Made by a program: the position numbers and the translations under genes
The notes under the pieces: generated by a model
The model's input: only the letters and a program-made list of their open reading frames with translations
Told to the model about the DNA's origin: nothing
Database searches by the model: none
Shown: piece after piece, positions 31,957 to 41,639 of the stretch
Layout of the letters: each line of letters begins with the position of its first letter
Position numbering within the stretch: position 1 is the stretch's first letter
DNA from: Skeletonema tropicum
Lineage: Eukaryota > Bacillariophyta > Thalassiosirophyceae > Thalassiosirales > Thalassiosiraceae
Direction: 5' to 3'
Assembly: GCA_037178625.1 (NCBI GenBank)
Contig: CM074132.1
Coordinates: 806,001-870,000, forward strand
DNA: 64,000 bases

Positions 31957-33576
31957 ATGAAGATCATCCTGGCAGGAATCTTGGCCTTTAGCGCCACTGT
32001 TTCCGCGGCAAACAACTATTACGGCGGATGTACCGGCGAAAGAAAGTACGATTGTTGCGTCGCAAGAAGGGATTATGGGCAAAATTCGTGGCAAGCCTCC
32101 AAGACTTGCGATAAGTATGGCTGCAATAGGAAAACGTGCTTTGGTTACTTCGATGATGACAACTACAATGATGACGACTACAAGAGTTCTAGCAACAAGC
32201 GAACGTATCAAAAGGATAATGATGACGGTTGGGGTAGTCCAACGAACAACAAGCAAACCTACCAGAAGGACGAAGATGACTACTCTAACTACAATGGTGG
32301 ATCGAACTACAACAAAAATTCTTACAACAATAAGTGAGTATGAAATTCAATCTTTGTAAACTTTTGTGCCTCTGATGTCACTTACCTTTTCCTTCCGTTT
32401 CGTTGTCACTGTAGGTATCAAGATAACTTTGTGAAGGATGTTGTCTACAAATCCAGTGGTGGTTACACGTCTAGCGGCATGAATTCAGACTACGAAGTCT
32501 ACACCAAGTATGGACAAAGAGCAGGATATAACAACGACGGTTGGGAAGGCGATGGATTCTGGGGTCCGAAGCTTCAGAAGGTTCGCGAAGAATGTGCTGT
32601 AATGTTCCACCAAGACTTACTTTATCTTGCGAAGGCTATCCGTCTTGTATTCCATGATTGTATGGGTAACGAAGACTACGGATGTGATGGTTGCGTAGAC
32701 TTGACCCACCCAGACAATGCAGGTTTGGATCTGATCATGTTTAAGCTTCATCCCATTGTTGTGAACAACAAGAAATGGTTCAGTCGTACGGATATTTGGC
32801 AAATCTGTTCCTTGACCGCGCTTGACATCTCTTCCTCTATGTATGAGCATAATGCTCCCCATTTTAGGATGACCTTTATCGGTCGCAAGGATTGTCCAAA
32901 TGCCGACGAGATTGGTGACGGCGGTGACAAGGTTGACATGTATCCAAAGACTATCAACTCACAAGCTCTTGTGCACCACTTCTACCAATACTTCGGCTTT
33001 GATGCTAGGTGTACAACAGCAGTCATGGGCACACATGGGATGGCAATGATGCACCCATGGAACTCTGGCCAAGGAGATGGCCCCTTCCCTGCAAAATGGT
33101 CAGAAGGGACGTCGTATATATTGGACAATTGGTACTTCAAGGGATTCAAGAAGCCATGGACGTACGAACTACGCCCTAACCACGAATATCCAAATATTGA
33201 ACCAAAGAAACAGTGGTACTGGGAATCAGGTCAAGAAGGATTCTGGAACGGTGACGGGTTCGAACAAGGCAAATTAATCATGCTTGATTCTGACATGTCT
33301 CTCAAGTACGACTTTTCGGACTACCAAGATCAAAATGGATACATTTACTGCAAAGCAAGCTATGAAGTCTATCATCATGGCCCCCAACCTGCTCAGGCAG
33401 TTCCATTGTGTCCGATGGCATATGACACCTACGAGATTGTAGAAGAATATGCATATGACAACTTGAAGTTCTTGTATGATGTAGAGTACTGCATGCTCAA
33501 GATGTTCAATACTGGCTACCGTCATGGTATGGACGGTAACTACAAGATGTACTACGGACATGGCGCCTACTACTAA
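31957..33576 (+). CDS. secreted haem peroxidase, divergent, without Ser/Lys domain
   Basis: Exons 31957-32333 and 32415-33576, 81-bp intron (donor GTGAGT), phase 2; 512 residues. Signal peptide MKIILAGILAFSATVSA, then a Cys-containing module (CTGERKYDCC, CDKYGCNRKTCFGYF) and an Asp/Asn/Tyr/Lys-rich low-complexity part. The peroxidase domain follows: RLVFHDC (His about 206), YGCDGCVDLTHPDN, SRTDIWQICSLTALD, GRKDCPNADE, proximal AVMGTHGMAM (His about 333), LDSDMSLKYDF. Same superfamily and gene structure as the fused copies but clearly older. The C-terminus is Tyr-rich. The N-terminal Asp/Asn/Tyr region sits where the SGK domain is in its neighbours. Start 31957 is chosen because it begins the signal peptide. 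Confidence 0.82.
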
Positions 33577-34033
33577 AAGGAAGAAGAGTTCGGTAGAGGT
33601 AGAGAGAAACTGTGCTACCCATCTCCTTCACTATACTTGTGTCATTTTTCAATTCATTCATAATGAGACTAATCGTCATATCTGTTGTTGTTGCTATGAA
33701 AAGATGCAGAAATGGTGAACTCGGATTCTGTAAATCCGTTTTCATACTCCAACAATTTGTTGGATAATGTGTCTAGTTACAAAGGAATAGAATCAAGTTT
33801 AATCAGGATATTATCTATTCGAATACTCATAACTTTGTTTGTAGTTTCTATGTACTAAGAGTTTGCTCACGTTGAAACTTTTAGGGTGCATCTCAGTGGG
33901 AGGTGTTTGTGCATAGTTCTGCATGCTGTACATCGCTACATTCCTTATAGCTCTCTAAAGGGTAGCAAGTGCTTGGGTTTCTAGACAGGGTAATCGCAAA
34001 ATATGAGCCAAATGAGAGAGAGTTGGTTGGTTG
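33577..34033. other. intergenic, no gene seen
   Basis: Between the 3' ends of the peroxidase gene and the small minus-strand gene. AT-rich; nothing recognised. Confidence 0.4.
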
Positions 34034-34288
34034 TTAGGTTGGGCTAACAACCCCACGACCTGCAGCATCCTCTTCATCCTGCAGCTTATTTAGAAGTCCG
34101 AGGACATCATGCTGGGAATCTACTGCTGCAAAGTCTTGTCTATCGGCAGCTGCTCTCAGTTTGTCTTGTACATGTGCTAACTGCGATTCAATCTCCGCAA
34201 GAGATGAATATGTTTGCTTCAGCCGGTCTAGTTGTTCTAGATGCCTCTCATGGCCAGAAGCTCCTTTGAAACTCTTATCTGATGGCAT
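34034..34288 (-). CDS. small coiled-coil protein, unknown
   Basis: 84 residues from an ATG at 34288. Heptad-like helices (LEQLDRLKQTYSSLAEIES, then LAHVQDKLRAAADRQDF) and an acidic end (LQDEEDAAGRG). The segment around LRAAADRQDFAAVDSQHD resembles a UVR-type helical hairpin, only weakly. Short, so it could also be one exon of a larger gene. No neighbour gives context. Confidence 0.45.
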   Translation of the reverse strand: MPSDKSFKGASGHERHLEQLDRLKQTYSSLAEIESQLAHVQDKLRAAADRQDFAAVDSQHDVLGLLNKLQDEEDAAGRGVVSPT

Positions 34289-34380
34289 CAGTCAGCACAG
34301 GGCAGTCAGCAGTGCGTTATAATGGTCTATTTCATTATTCAGCTCATGATGTGTTTTAACATTCGTTCTCTTTCTCATGC

Positions 34381-34605
34381 AAGGAGCGCAATAAACGACG
34401 GAGAAAGGACAAGCGGATTATCCCAGGCGGCCCCAAAACTAGAGGTAAAGTCCACGGGGACGACCCAACTCCAATGCAGCAGACAGAGTCCCTTCTTAAT
34501 CAGAAAAGGAGCGCTGCATCTCTCGCTGTTGGGGTTTCAACACTTCAAGCCACCACCCAAAGACACGCACCTCCCAAGCGGAAGAAACGGAAGCTGCCAA
34601 CCTGA
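34381..34605 (+). other. possible orphan 3' exon coding a basic tail
   Basis: Frame open from 34358 to the TGA at 34603-34605, without an initiator ATG. It reads as a Lys/Arg-rich protein end (KERNKRRRKDKR near the start, APPKRKKRKLPT at the end) with a likely nuclear localisation signal. It is preceded by a pyrimidine-rich tract and AG (ctctttctcatgcaag), so it could be a last exon. I could not find a matching upstream exon on the plus strand. Confidence 0.3.
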
Positions 34606-35801
34606 GGCCACATGCAGGCTATTCCCTTCGTGTTAGCAGATGCACTCTCACCTGGTTTCGAACGCTCCGGCGTTTAAGAGGAGCTCCCGGCTCCTACGGG
34701 GGCACCCGTCTTGCTGTCTGGTAAGCCTTTCGGCAGTAAAAGACCGTACATTGTACCTAAGCAGGTCCAGATTATACTCGTGTAGATATCTAATCTGATT
34801 AATTTTGTATTTATTTATTTACTTTCTCTTGTCCGTGAACGTGGCTTCTCGTCTGACCTGTCATTTCCTTCAGCTGTGCGTTTACGATCAATGCCTTCGT
34901 CGCCACGATCAAAACCATTACTCATCTGCTCGTGATGACAGGCGCCTGAAGCTGGTTCAACAGCGCAGCAGCTGCATTCGTCAACATAATGAAAGTCTCT
35001 AGTTCGAGCCACGAGTCACGGTACTCTCTCTCCGCGTACGCAAGAGCTAGAGTAGTAAGAGCCATCAGTCGCCAGCCAGTAGCTAGTAGTCTGATGGGCG
35101 GATTGGTAATATTAATAATGCCAGGGGTAGCATTAGAATGGTTTAACTAATGTAGATAAACGGCTAATGATTACCGTCACTATGATGGAACAGTCAAGCT
35201 TGTAATGCTTAAGCAACAACGCTATGCGAACACGAGGTTCTGGACTGTAGACAGTCGTCCTGAGGCGCTAGCTACTTTCAATATGATCTAACGTCGTCAA
35301 TATGGGCATGAGCCGCTTCTAGTGGCCCATCATACTCGGTGGCGATACTATGCAAGCTCATTAGCGCTGCTCAGAAGGATTGCTATCGTTCACTTGATGC
35401 TACAGCCTCGTAGCTGATCTGAGAGGTCCAATTTGAACTGGCAAGCAGCACCTCATTGAACCGAATCTATATGTTGATGAAGGCTTTTGCCAAGCAACGT
35501 AGATATCCGGTTATCTACGTTGCTTGGCAAAAGCCTTCATTAACAAGTATCTTCTACTCCTTTGCCTCTTTGCCAGATATTGAAGAGCAGTGATGCATAG
35601 TTAAAGTATACATTTTCACTTTTAATCTGAACAATCTTTCAGGTTCGTTTAAAGTCTAGAGAGCGGCATCTTTGCAAAATTCTCCGCAGCAAAAATCCTT
35701 TCCATAATGAGCTGCTCTGATTTGTATTTATACACCTGCTAACTGTGACTCAAGCTCCGCCTTGGTCTCCCCGTCTACTCTATCACTTCCTCCAACACTG
35801 T
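34606..35801. other. intergenic, holds a long hairpin
   Basis: About 1.2 kb without a recognised gene. The only strong structure is the inverted repeat at 35472-35545. Open frames (34805-35002) lack protein-like character. Confidence 0.4.
35472..35545. repeat. 34-bp near-perfect hairpin
   Basis: Left arm 35478-35505 (tgaaggcttttgccaagcaa, then cgtagata) is exactly complementary to 35512-35539, with a six-base loop tccggt. Six more pairs (one G-T) extend the stem outward to 35472 and 35545. If transcribed it would form an RNA stem of miRNA-precursor size; it may also be a tiny fold-back element. Confidence 0.8.
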
Positions 35802-38046
35802 CTATATGCTATGCTCATGATGATTTGTGGCAACACTGCTTCTTGTTGCTTCATCCCTGTCACTTGCAATACCTCTTCCGTCGTTGATCCCTTGAACAGC
35901 TCCAGTGTTGTTACCACTTAATCCAAAGAAAGTATAACTAATGGTCACTGCAACACCGAGCCAAGTCTGTCCAGTCACGTAGCTTTTAGGAACAGAAAAA
36001 CATGTGAGCAACTCGTTTGCGTAGCGGACAGATACATCATGTAATATATTATCTGTGAATGGCATAAACTTACAGAGGATTGCTGATGTTCTCATGAGCT
36101 TCTACATTAATTGCTCCAAAGGCAAGTGAAACGATGCCGAAAATCATCCAGACGATGATGTATACTCTTGTTGACCATAGGATAATGCACATCTGAAGCG
36201 ACGAATATAGTGAGTATGTGAGTGACTTGATATTATCACGAGCTGCAATTGCAATGGCAAACTTACCAAGGCGGTCTCGATGAATCCCCATATTTTCCTT
36301 ATCCGACTGCAACATGAAGATGAACCATTTCTGCGGTTGATGATACTACGTTCCTTCTGTCGCCGACTATGATCACGGTAGGTTGAAAGAATGCGATGGT
36401 ACAGGGATGTCTCTTTTGCTCCCTCACCAAGCTCCTGCACCACTAAAGTGAAAATGAAATGATTAGATGGACGATAAAAGATTCAGACCAAGACGAACTT
36501 AGTTCGCCAAGTTGCGATCCTCACCTACGGCGGTCACAAGCCCGAATAACACATTGTGAATAAATGTGACACCTTCTCTCTCTTCATTGGCATTCACCAT
36601 AAAAAATATTGTCGTCCCCACCCAGGAATACAGCAATACAAAAGCAAGTACTGCACCGAAATAAAATTGACAAAACTGCTGACCGAAGAGAAGGTCGCTT
36701 TTCTCCTTTTCGTCGGCCTTTTGCTCGTCTAGTTGAAGCAATTCACGTAGCCTATTTTCTTTTAGAGTACTGTCTCCACGACCTTCATAGTGAGACGAAA
36801 TAATGTCGTCGATGAGTAACATTTTTTCTTTCTTGTCCATACAATTCAATAAGTGATACCTTTGCTCGCTTGTCACCTCACCAGCCTCTGCAGCTTTCTG
36901 TAGCACGTCATAGTAATCATGCTTCTCCTGCGATAAATTGAGACTATCGTGCTTCCAAAATTTCCACCGACTTGGTTTCTTGAAGTCGTCTCCCGAGGAC
37001 GCACCCATATACCTCTGAACAAATTCATTAAAATGAGCGCTGTTGAACTCTTTTGGCCAGTTTTTCATATTCGGCTTGCCTGCAACATAAAATGTATGCC
37101 AGTGTCGGAATCTGATGATGCGACGTGCATCGTTTTGAGTTAGCCCCATCAATTTCCATTCATCAGATGGGCTCTCTTGTTCTCCGTCCCCCATTTGCAC
37201 TGTCCTACTCTTAGTCTCACTTCTCCAATTTTTAGACGTATAATTGAGATCTTCTATGTCTTTGATATCATTCATCTCCAAGGCCTGGATCGCATCAGCA
37301 TTCAAGCCTATCATGCGAAGGATCTTTCTCAACTCACGTTCTTTTAGAAGTACATCTTCATGGTCATGGAAGGAGTCAATCCAATTAGATGGTAGGAAGC
37401 CAATTGAATGATAATGATACCACTCTTTGAACTTTTCGATAGCAATCTGTTCAGAGCCATTCAAAGGAAGTTGATTCGGCTGCTGCTGCTGCTGCTGCTC
37501 ATTTTCTTCTTTGTCTGACTCTTCTTCCAATTTGCTGTACCAAGACTTGGGTTTCTGAACAAAGTGAACTAGTTTTTCTATTTTCTTGGCTTTGAGCGTG
37601 TTGAGCACCTTCTCATTGTCGATACCTAATTCCTTCAAGACCTTCAACAGATCGTGCTTCAGAGCTTGTTCGCGCAAGTCATTGAAGCTCTCTTCATTGA
37701 AAGATCCCCAATCAATTTGCTTCTTTTTCTCGGTCCACCGACGGAGAATAATGAATTCTTGGGAGTCGCTCCTCTTGAACCGTGGCTTTTTGAATTCACC
37801 ATGTTCATGTGTCTCGTAGAGAGTTTTACCTCCATCAAACAAGAGCTTCACAAATTTCTCGAATTCCTCCAGTGTAGGATAATTATCTGTGATAAACTCT
37901 TTAGTCTCTGCGCTAAGATCGACGACTTCCAGCACCTGATTCAATGTTACATCTGCATTCGCCTCAGCCCCATCCTCTACAGACGCAGAACTTGAGTTGG
38001 ATCCTTGGGTCCAATTGCTCCACCAGCTACCAGAGCTATTTGCCAT
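35802..38046 (-). CDS. unknown multi-span membrane protein, four exons
   Basis: Exons 36525-38046, 36267-36442, 36074-36192 and 35802-35982, all GT-AG and phase-consistent; 665 residues. Residues 1-460 are soluble and charged, with three related helical stretches (FKEWYHYHSIGFLPSNWIDSF and RFRHWHTFYVAGKPNMKNW look like repeats with FKKPRF/FKKPSR motifs) and a poly-Gln run (CAG repeat at about 37478-37497). The membrane part has spans at FYFGAVLAFVLLYSWVGTTIFF, a near-membrane FIHNVLFGLVTAVG, VYIIVWMIFGIVSLAFGAI and WLGVAVTISYTFFGL. Between the last spans and the tail lies NNTGAVQGIND. No family is recognised; the layout suggests a channel- or sensor-like protein, but this is a guess. Splicing is supported by every junction restoring one frame. 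Confidence 0.68.
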
Positions 38047-38486
38047 GCTGCTACTTATGTTTATGTACTTTGAGACGCTGTCTGGAGCAAATCCGAATTT
38101 TTATGTTGTGTTCTTCGCCGCTGCGCTTCTATTTTGACATGAAGAATAAGAGCTGTCGTGTCGGAAGCGAATCAGAAATCAGAAGGATGGATCGTGCATA
38201 CTTTCTTACTTATGTCGGGTTGTATGGCGGAGGAATGCATCAAGCTACATACCTACAAGCAGCCAGCTTCATCTTGATCATAGTCTTGACAAGAAAGTTG
38301 AAGAAGAAGCGATCGTAAGTTTAAGTTGGTAGTACCCATGGTAACAAATTCCTACGTAGGGAAGAAAGAATACGAAAATAAGATGGAGTGGGAGTAAGGT
38401 AGACGGATTCTTTCTGGTTTCTCGCGGGAAAAGCCAGTATCCTTCTACGTAGAAAGACAACTTTGGAATTAGTACGAAATCCGCAT
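38047..38486. other. intergenic
   Basis: From the start of the membrane-protein gene to the left end of the split-repeat retroelement. No gene is seen. Confidence 0.4.
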
Positions 38487-38627
38487 GAAAATCACAGGTA
38501 GACTTGGCCCGCACGAAATCGGATCTCGTCACACCTGTCTTTCTCCTTCTCTTTCTTCCGGCTTCTCGCATCGCTCTGGTCGTTAGGGACAGACAGAAGG
38601 GATGTTGAGAGAGAGAGAACAGCCATG

Positions 38628-39739
38628 AACCGTGAGAATCCCTACGTAAAGCCTGTCCCCCGTTTTTTTTTGGTTCCGACGATCTCAACTTTTTGCTCTC
38701 CACCACCGTAGCCACAAAAGATCCGCCCTCCCGTAGTATCATACTACCAACCATACCATAGGGCACACACAACGCATAATAACTTGATAACATACTGTCC
38801 CCTACAGAATTTTCCGTAGAATTCAACGGTGGCCGCCGATTTGTTACGTTTGCAGCGGTTTTATTTACGTATCGTCATAAAGCTGACGGTGCGTGATAAT
38901 TAATTTATTCCACGCCGATGACAGTCCGTCACCTCTGGGTGCATGCTTTGGGTGGCTTTAGCAGCAAACCACACCAAGCATTATCTATTTTGAAAGGGAA
39001 AAGAGTTGCCTTCGATGCTGCAATCATATTGAACAAGGTAAACGGCAAGGAGCTGACGAAACTGACTTCAACAAACGAACCAACTTATGCATCTCCGGAT
39101 ATATTAGACTACGTGCAAGAGTTTCACGACCTGGTGATTGATGCAGGAGTAATACCCTGCTACGTATTTGACGGGAAAGCGCCGCCAATAAAGAATAGAG
39201 AGAAGTTGCGTAGGCAAGGTGATCGCAACAAAGGTGGGGAAGAGTATGATAAGTTTTTGTGTGATGTGTTGCAACTGCAAGATGATGCTGCACCCCTTAA
39301 CTTTGAAGAAGAAGAGGTGGAACAAGCAATTGCAAGTAGAATGAAAAAGGCGCATCCTACCGCAGCCGAATATCCTGTGTCTCCAAAGCTTGTACAAGCT
39401 GAACCAGTATTGATTGAGAACTTGCATGCATTAGATATTTTTAATAGGCAGCAAGCTCAAACTAAGAGGCAAGCAGGTAATAAACGAAAGCGAAATGATT
39501 AATATAACATTTATGATTTACGACTCTTCTTGTTTTTGGGCCAGTACTCCTCCGCAACGATCGAGTTATCACCTGGTGTACGAAATGGTTGATCTAGATT
39601 CGCCTCGCCATGTGCCAGGGAATGTGCATATGGTAAGAGAGGTATCAAGTAGTATGGAATCTTTCCATTCAAAATATCTTCACTGTACACTCTACTGAAG
39701 ACTGTCTCCTACGTACTTATTTGCCCTATTCTCAGGGTT
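38628..39739 (+). mobile_element. 1.1-kb inverted-repeat element with CATG duplication carrying an XPG-N ORF
   Basis: Left end AACCGTGAGAAT, right end reverse-complements to AACCCTGAGAAT (12 bp, one mismatch). CATG is duplicated at 38624-38627 and 39740-39743. The A2 repeat at 46455-46465 reads agccatggacattg with a single CATG, i.e. the empty site. The 1112-bp cargo holds one gene (38918-39502) with an XPG-N domain. A four-base duplication plus an XPG nuclease recalls the Academ superfamily of DNA transposons, some of which encode an XPG nuclease. No transposase is present, so it would be non-autonomous. Confidence 0.75.
38918..39502 (+). CDS. XPG N-terminal-domain nuclease-like protein
   Basis: 194 residues. 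Begins MTVRHLWVHALGG (compare the MGVxGLW opening of XPG/FEN1), then GKRVAFDAAIILN (first metal-binding Asp) and CYVFDGKAPPIKNREKLRR (second Asp), which are the two halves of XPG-N. The usual XPG-I domain with its Glu/Asp cluster and the helix-hairpin-helix are missing; instead there is a charged tail and a nuclear-type KRKRND end. Full FEN1/EXO1/XPG proteins are longer (FEN1 about 380 residues), so this is a truncated or specialised form. It lies within the nested 1.1-kb element and is in an open, stop-free frame, so possibly maintained. Confidence 0.75.
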   Translation: MTVRHLWVHALGGFSSKPHQALSILKGKRVAFDAAIILNKVNGKELTKLTSTNEPTYASPDILDYVQEFHDLVIDAGVIPCYVFDGKAPPIKNREKLRRQGDRNKGGEEYDKFLCDVLQLQDDAAPLNFEEEEVEQAIASRMKKAHPTAAEYPVSPKLVQAEPVLIENLHALDIFNRQQAQTKRQAGNKRKRND

Positions 39740-39862
39740 CATGGACATTGTTCATCAAGCACCAATATCGTGTAGAACAATCCTATAGCTGTTCATCTTT
39801 TTTATTGCTACCATGTCGGTCCGTACCAGCAGTAGTCATTTAAAAGTCAGCATAGTAAATCT

Positions 39863-40096
39863 GGCCTCTATCAGCCAATCCCTATCGGTCTTTACGGCCC
39901 CAATATCTTGGCATTCTGCCAATGGCCTCTATCAGCCAACCCCTATCGGTCTATAACGGCCCCAATATCTTGGCATTCTGCCAATGGCCTCTATCAGCCA
40001 ACCCCTATCGGTCTATAACGGCCCCAATATCTTGGCAGTCTGCCAATGGCCTCTATCAGCCAACCCCTATCGGTCTATAACGGCCCCAACATCTCG
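39863..40096 (+). repeat. tandem repeat, 61-62 bp unit, four copies
   Basis: Units start at 39863, 39924, 39986 and 40048 with ggcctctatcagccaa, cctatcggtct, acggccccaatatc and ttggca(t/g)tctgccaat. The last unit is partial. Related words (cggcctaaatggccccaata, tctcggca) recur at 41627-41700. It lies in the 5' untranslated part of the retroelement. Confidence 0.85.
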
Positions 40097-40424
40097 ATCA
40101 GCCTGGTCAGGCTTTTTTCTCGGCATGATATCTGCCACTTCTCTATCGGTCCGTGAGACCAGCTCTTTCTGACCTTTCGGTCTTTTTTTAATTCGTCGGG
40201 GGGGACTGCAGCGACCCTTAGGGGTTGGGGGCGCCCAGAATATATATCAAGGGGGATGTTTCAGCGTCTAAAAAATCACGATCATATGCCCTAACTTGAC
40301 CATATCCATAAGAAATATTTTCTCACCTCTTCTTCTCTACCAACTTTTCATCGGCTAAAATTTTTATTCTTCAGCCATTTCTACTATCGGAGCGGGAGGT
40401 TCCCTCACGGCTTCCAAAGACACA

Positions 40425-41237
40425 TTGTCAACCCCTGCCTTCAAGAAAGCAGTTCTCCGCCAGTTTGGAGGGACGGATAAGGGACGCCTCGCAACCATGA
40501 CCGATCACTCATTGGTTTGTGGCATCTCCTTGATCACTATGTCACCCGATGGTTCGTTCGAATTAACTCATGGCACCCTCCCCTTTTACGATCCAGAGGG
40601 CGACCAGTTCGTGGGAAACTTAAGCACACGGGCTACTAAGGATCAACCAGCGGTGGCACCTGTCAATATTTGCAACCTCTTCTACACTGTCGTGGATAAG
40701 AAGGATTGGGATGATGATAGCGAGTTTCCATTCGGTCCGCCATTCTTGGGGAATAAATTTCCTTGTTTGGCTTCTCATCTAGATGGGGGAAAGACGTACG
40801 TTATTGTTGCAGCTAATATCGGTTTTATTACTGGTTGGGGAGCGAAGTTTGTCGTCACGGGGAAGTTGTCTGATGATGTTACTCAGTTTCTGACGACCAT
40901 TCATCCTTTGGCACCAAAGTGGAAGAAGTTAGTCTCAAACCACAAGAAGGTGTTGGGGGAGGCGGTTCTTGCTAACTTGAAGGAGTTGGCCTCTGTTCTT
41001 CCCACTCTTCCGTCCAACGTCACGGTGGAATCCCACCCCTCTTATGCGTGGTCCTTTCTTAGCCCCGCAGATCAGCAGAGGTATGAGGATGCGTGTACTC
41101 GAAACACTGATAACTTGGCGCCTTTTTTGGTCCCTACTAATCCTTTGGGGGGAACCATCACCTTGGGAGGAGCAGTAGGCATAAAGCAGTTCTCCGCCCG
41201 TTCGGAGGGACGGATAAGGGGCGCCTCGCCACCATGA
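40425..41237 (+). CDS. gag-like ORF of the retroelement, unknown fold
   Basis: About 270 codons open from a TTG at 40425 (open upstream to about 40365, no ATG at the beginning; first internal ATG at 40497). Composition is that of a real protein (FKKAVLRQFGGTDKGRLATM, LTHGTLPFYDPEGDQFVGNL, NIGFITGWGAKFVVTGKLSD). No zinc knuckle or known domain is visible. Position as the first ORF suggests a Gag role. The 3' end runs into a second copy of its own start (KQFSARSEGRIRGAS), i.e. the true end was replaced by a duplication. Probably not functional in this copy. Confidence 0.5.
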   Translation: MSTPAFKKAVLRQFGGTDKGRLATMTDHSLVCGISLITMSPDGSFELTHGTLPFYDPEGDQFVGNLSTRATKDQPAVAPVNICNLFYTVVDKKDWDDDSEFPFGPPFLGNKFPCLASHLDGGKTYVIVAANIGFITGWGAKFVVTGKLSDDVTQFLTTIHPLAPKWKKLVSNHKKVLGEAVLANLKELASVLPTLPSNVTVESHPSYAWSFLSPADQQRYEDACTRNTDNLAPFLVPTNPLGGTITLGGAVGIKQFSARSEGRIRGASPP

Positions 41238-41630
41238 CTGATTGTTCATTGATTTGCTTTGTGGCATCTCCTTGATCACTATGTTATCCGACGGTTCGCT
41301 CGAATTAACTCATGGCACCCTCCCCTTTTACGATCCGGAGGGCGACCAGTTCGTGGGAAACTTAAGCACACGGGCTAAAAAGGATCAACCAGCGGTGGCA
41401 CCTGTCAATATTTGCAACCTCTTCTACGTTGGGATGATGATAGCGAGTTTCCATTGGGTTCGCCGTTCTTGGGGAATAAATTTCCTTGTTTCGCTTATCA
41501 TCTCGATGGGGGAAAGATGTACGTTATTGTTGTCGCTAATATCGGTTTTATTACTGGTTGGGGAGCGGAGTTTGTCGTCACGGGGAAGTTGTCTGATGAT
41601 GTTACTGAGTTTCTGCCAACATCGGCCTAA
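41185..41630 (+). repeat. internal direct duplication of the gag-like ORF
   Basis: Repeats 40445-40900 with about 10% differences and a short deletion at the ttctac/gttgggatgatg junction, which shifts the frame. The shared block runs from gcagttctccgcc to gttactgagtttctg. Two tandem partial copies follow one another without spacer. Confidence 0.8.
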
Positions 41631-41639
41631 ATGGCCCCA

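Larger units (their letters stand above)
38487..39803 (+). repeat. split repeat A1 (interrupted)
   Basis: 201 bp matching A2 after removal of the nested element (38628-39739 plus one CATG). It starts gaaaatcacaggtagacttg and ends catctttttt. Confidence 0.85.

Noticed and set aside
34640..34750. Possible tRNA-like sequence (ggtttcgaacgctcc)
   Set aside because: The B-box has an extra base and no cloverleaf can be formed.
38278..38826. 182-codon minus-strand frame, and its partner at 46268-46498
   Set aside because: It crosses the border of the nested element and lies in the A1/A2 repeats; shared residues only reflect the DNA repeat.
39863..40096. CRISPR-like array
   Set aside because: Repeats are tandem without unique spacers and the genome is eukaryotic.
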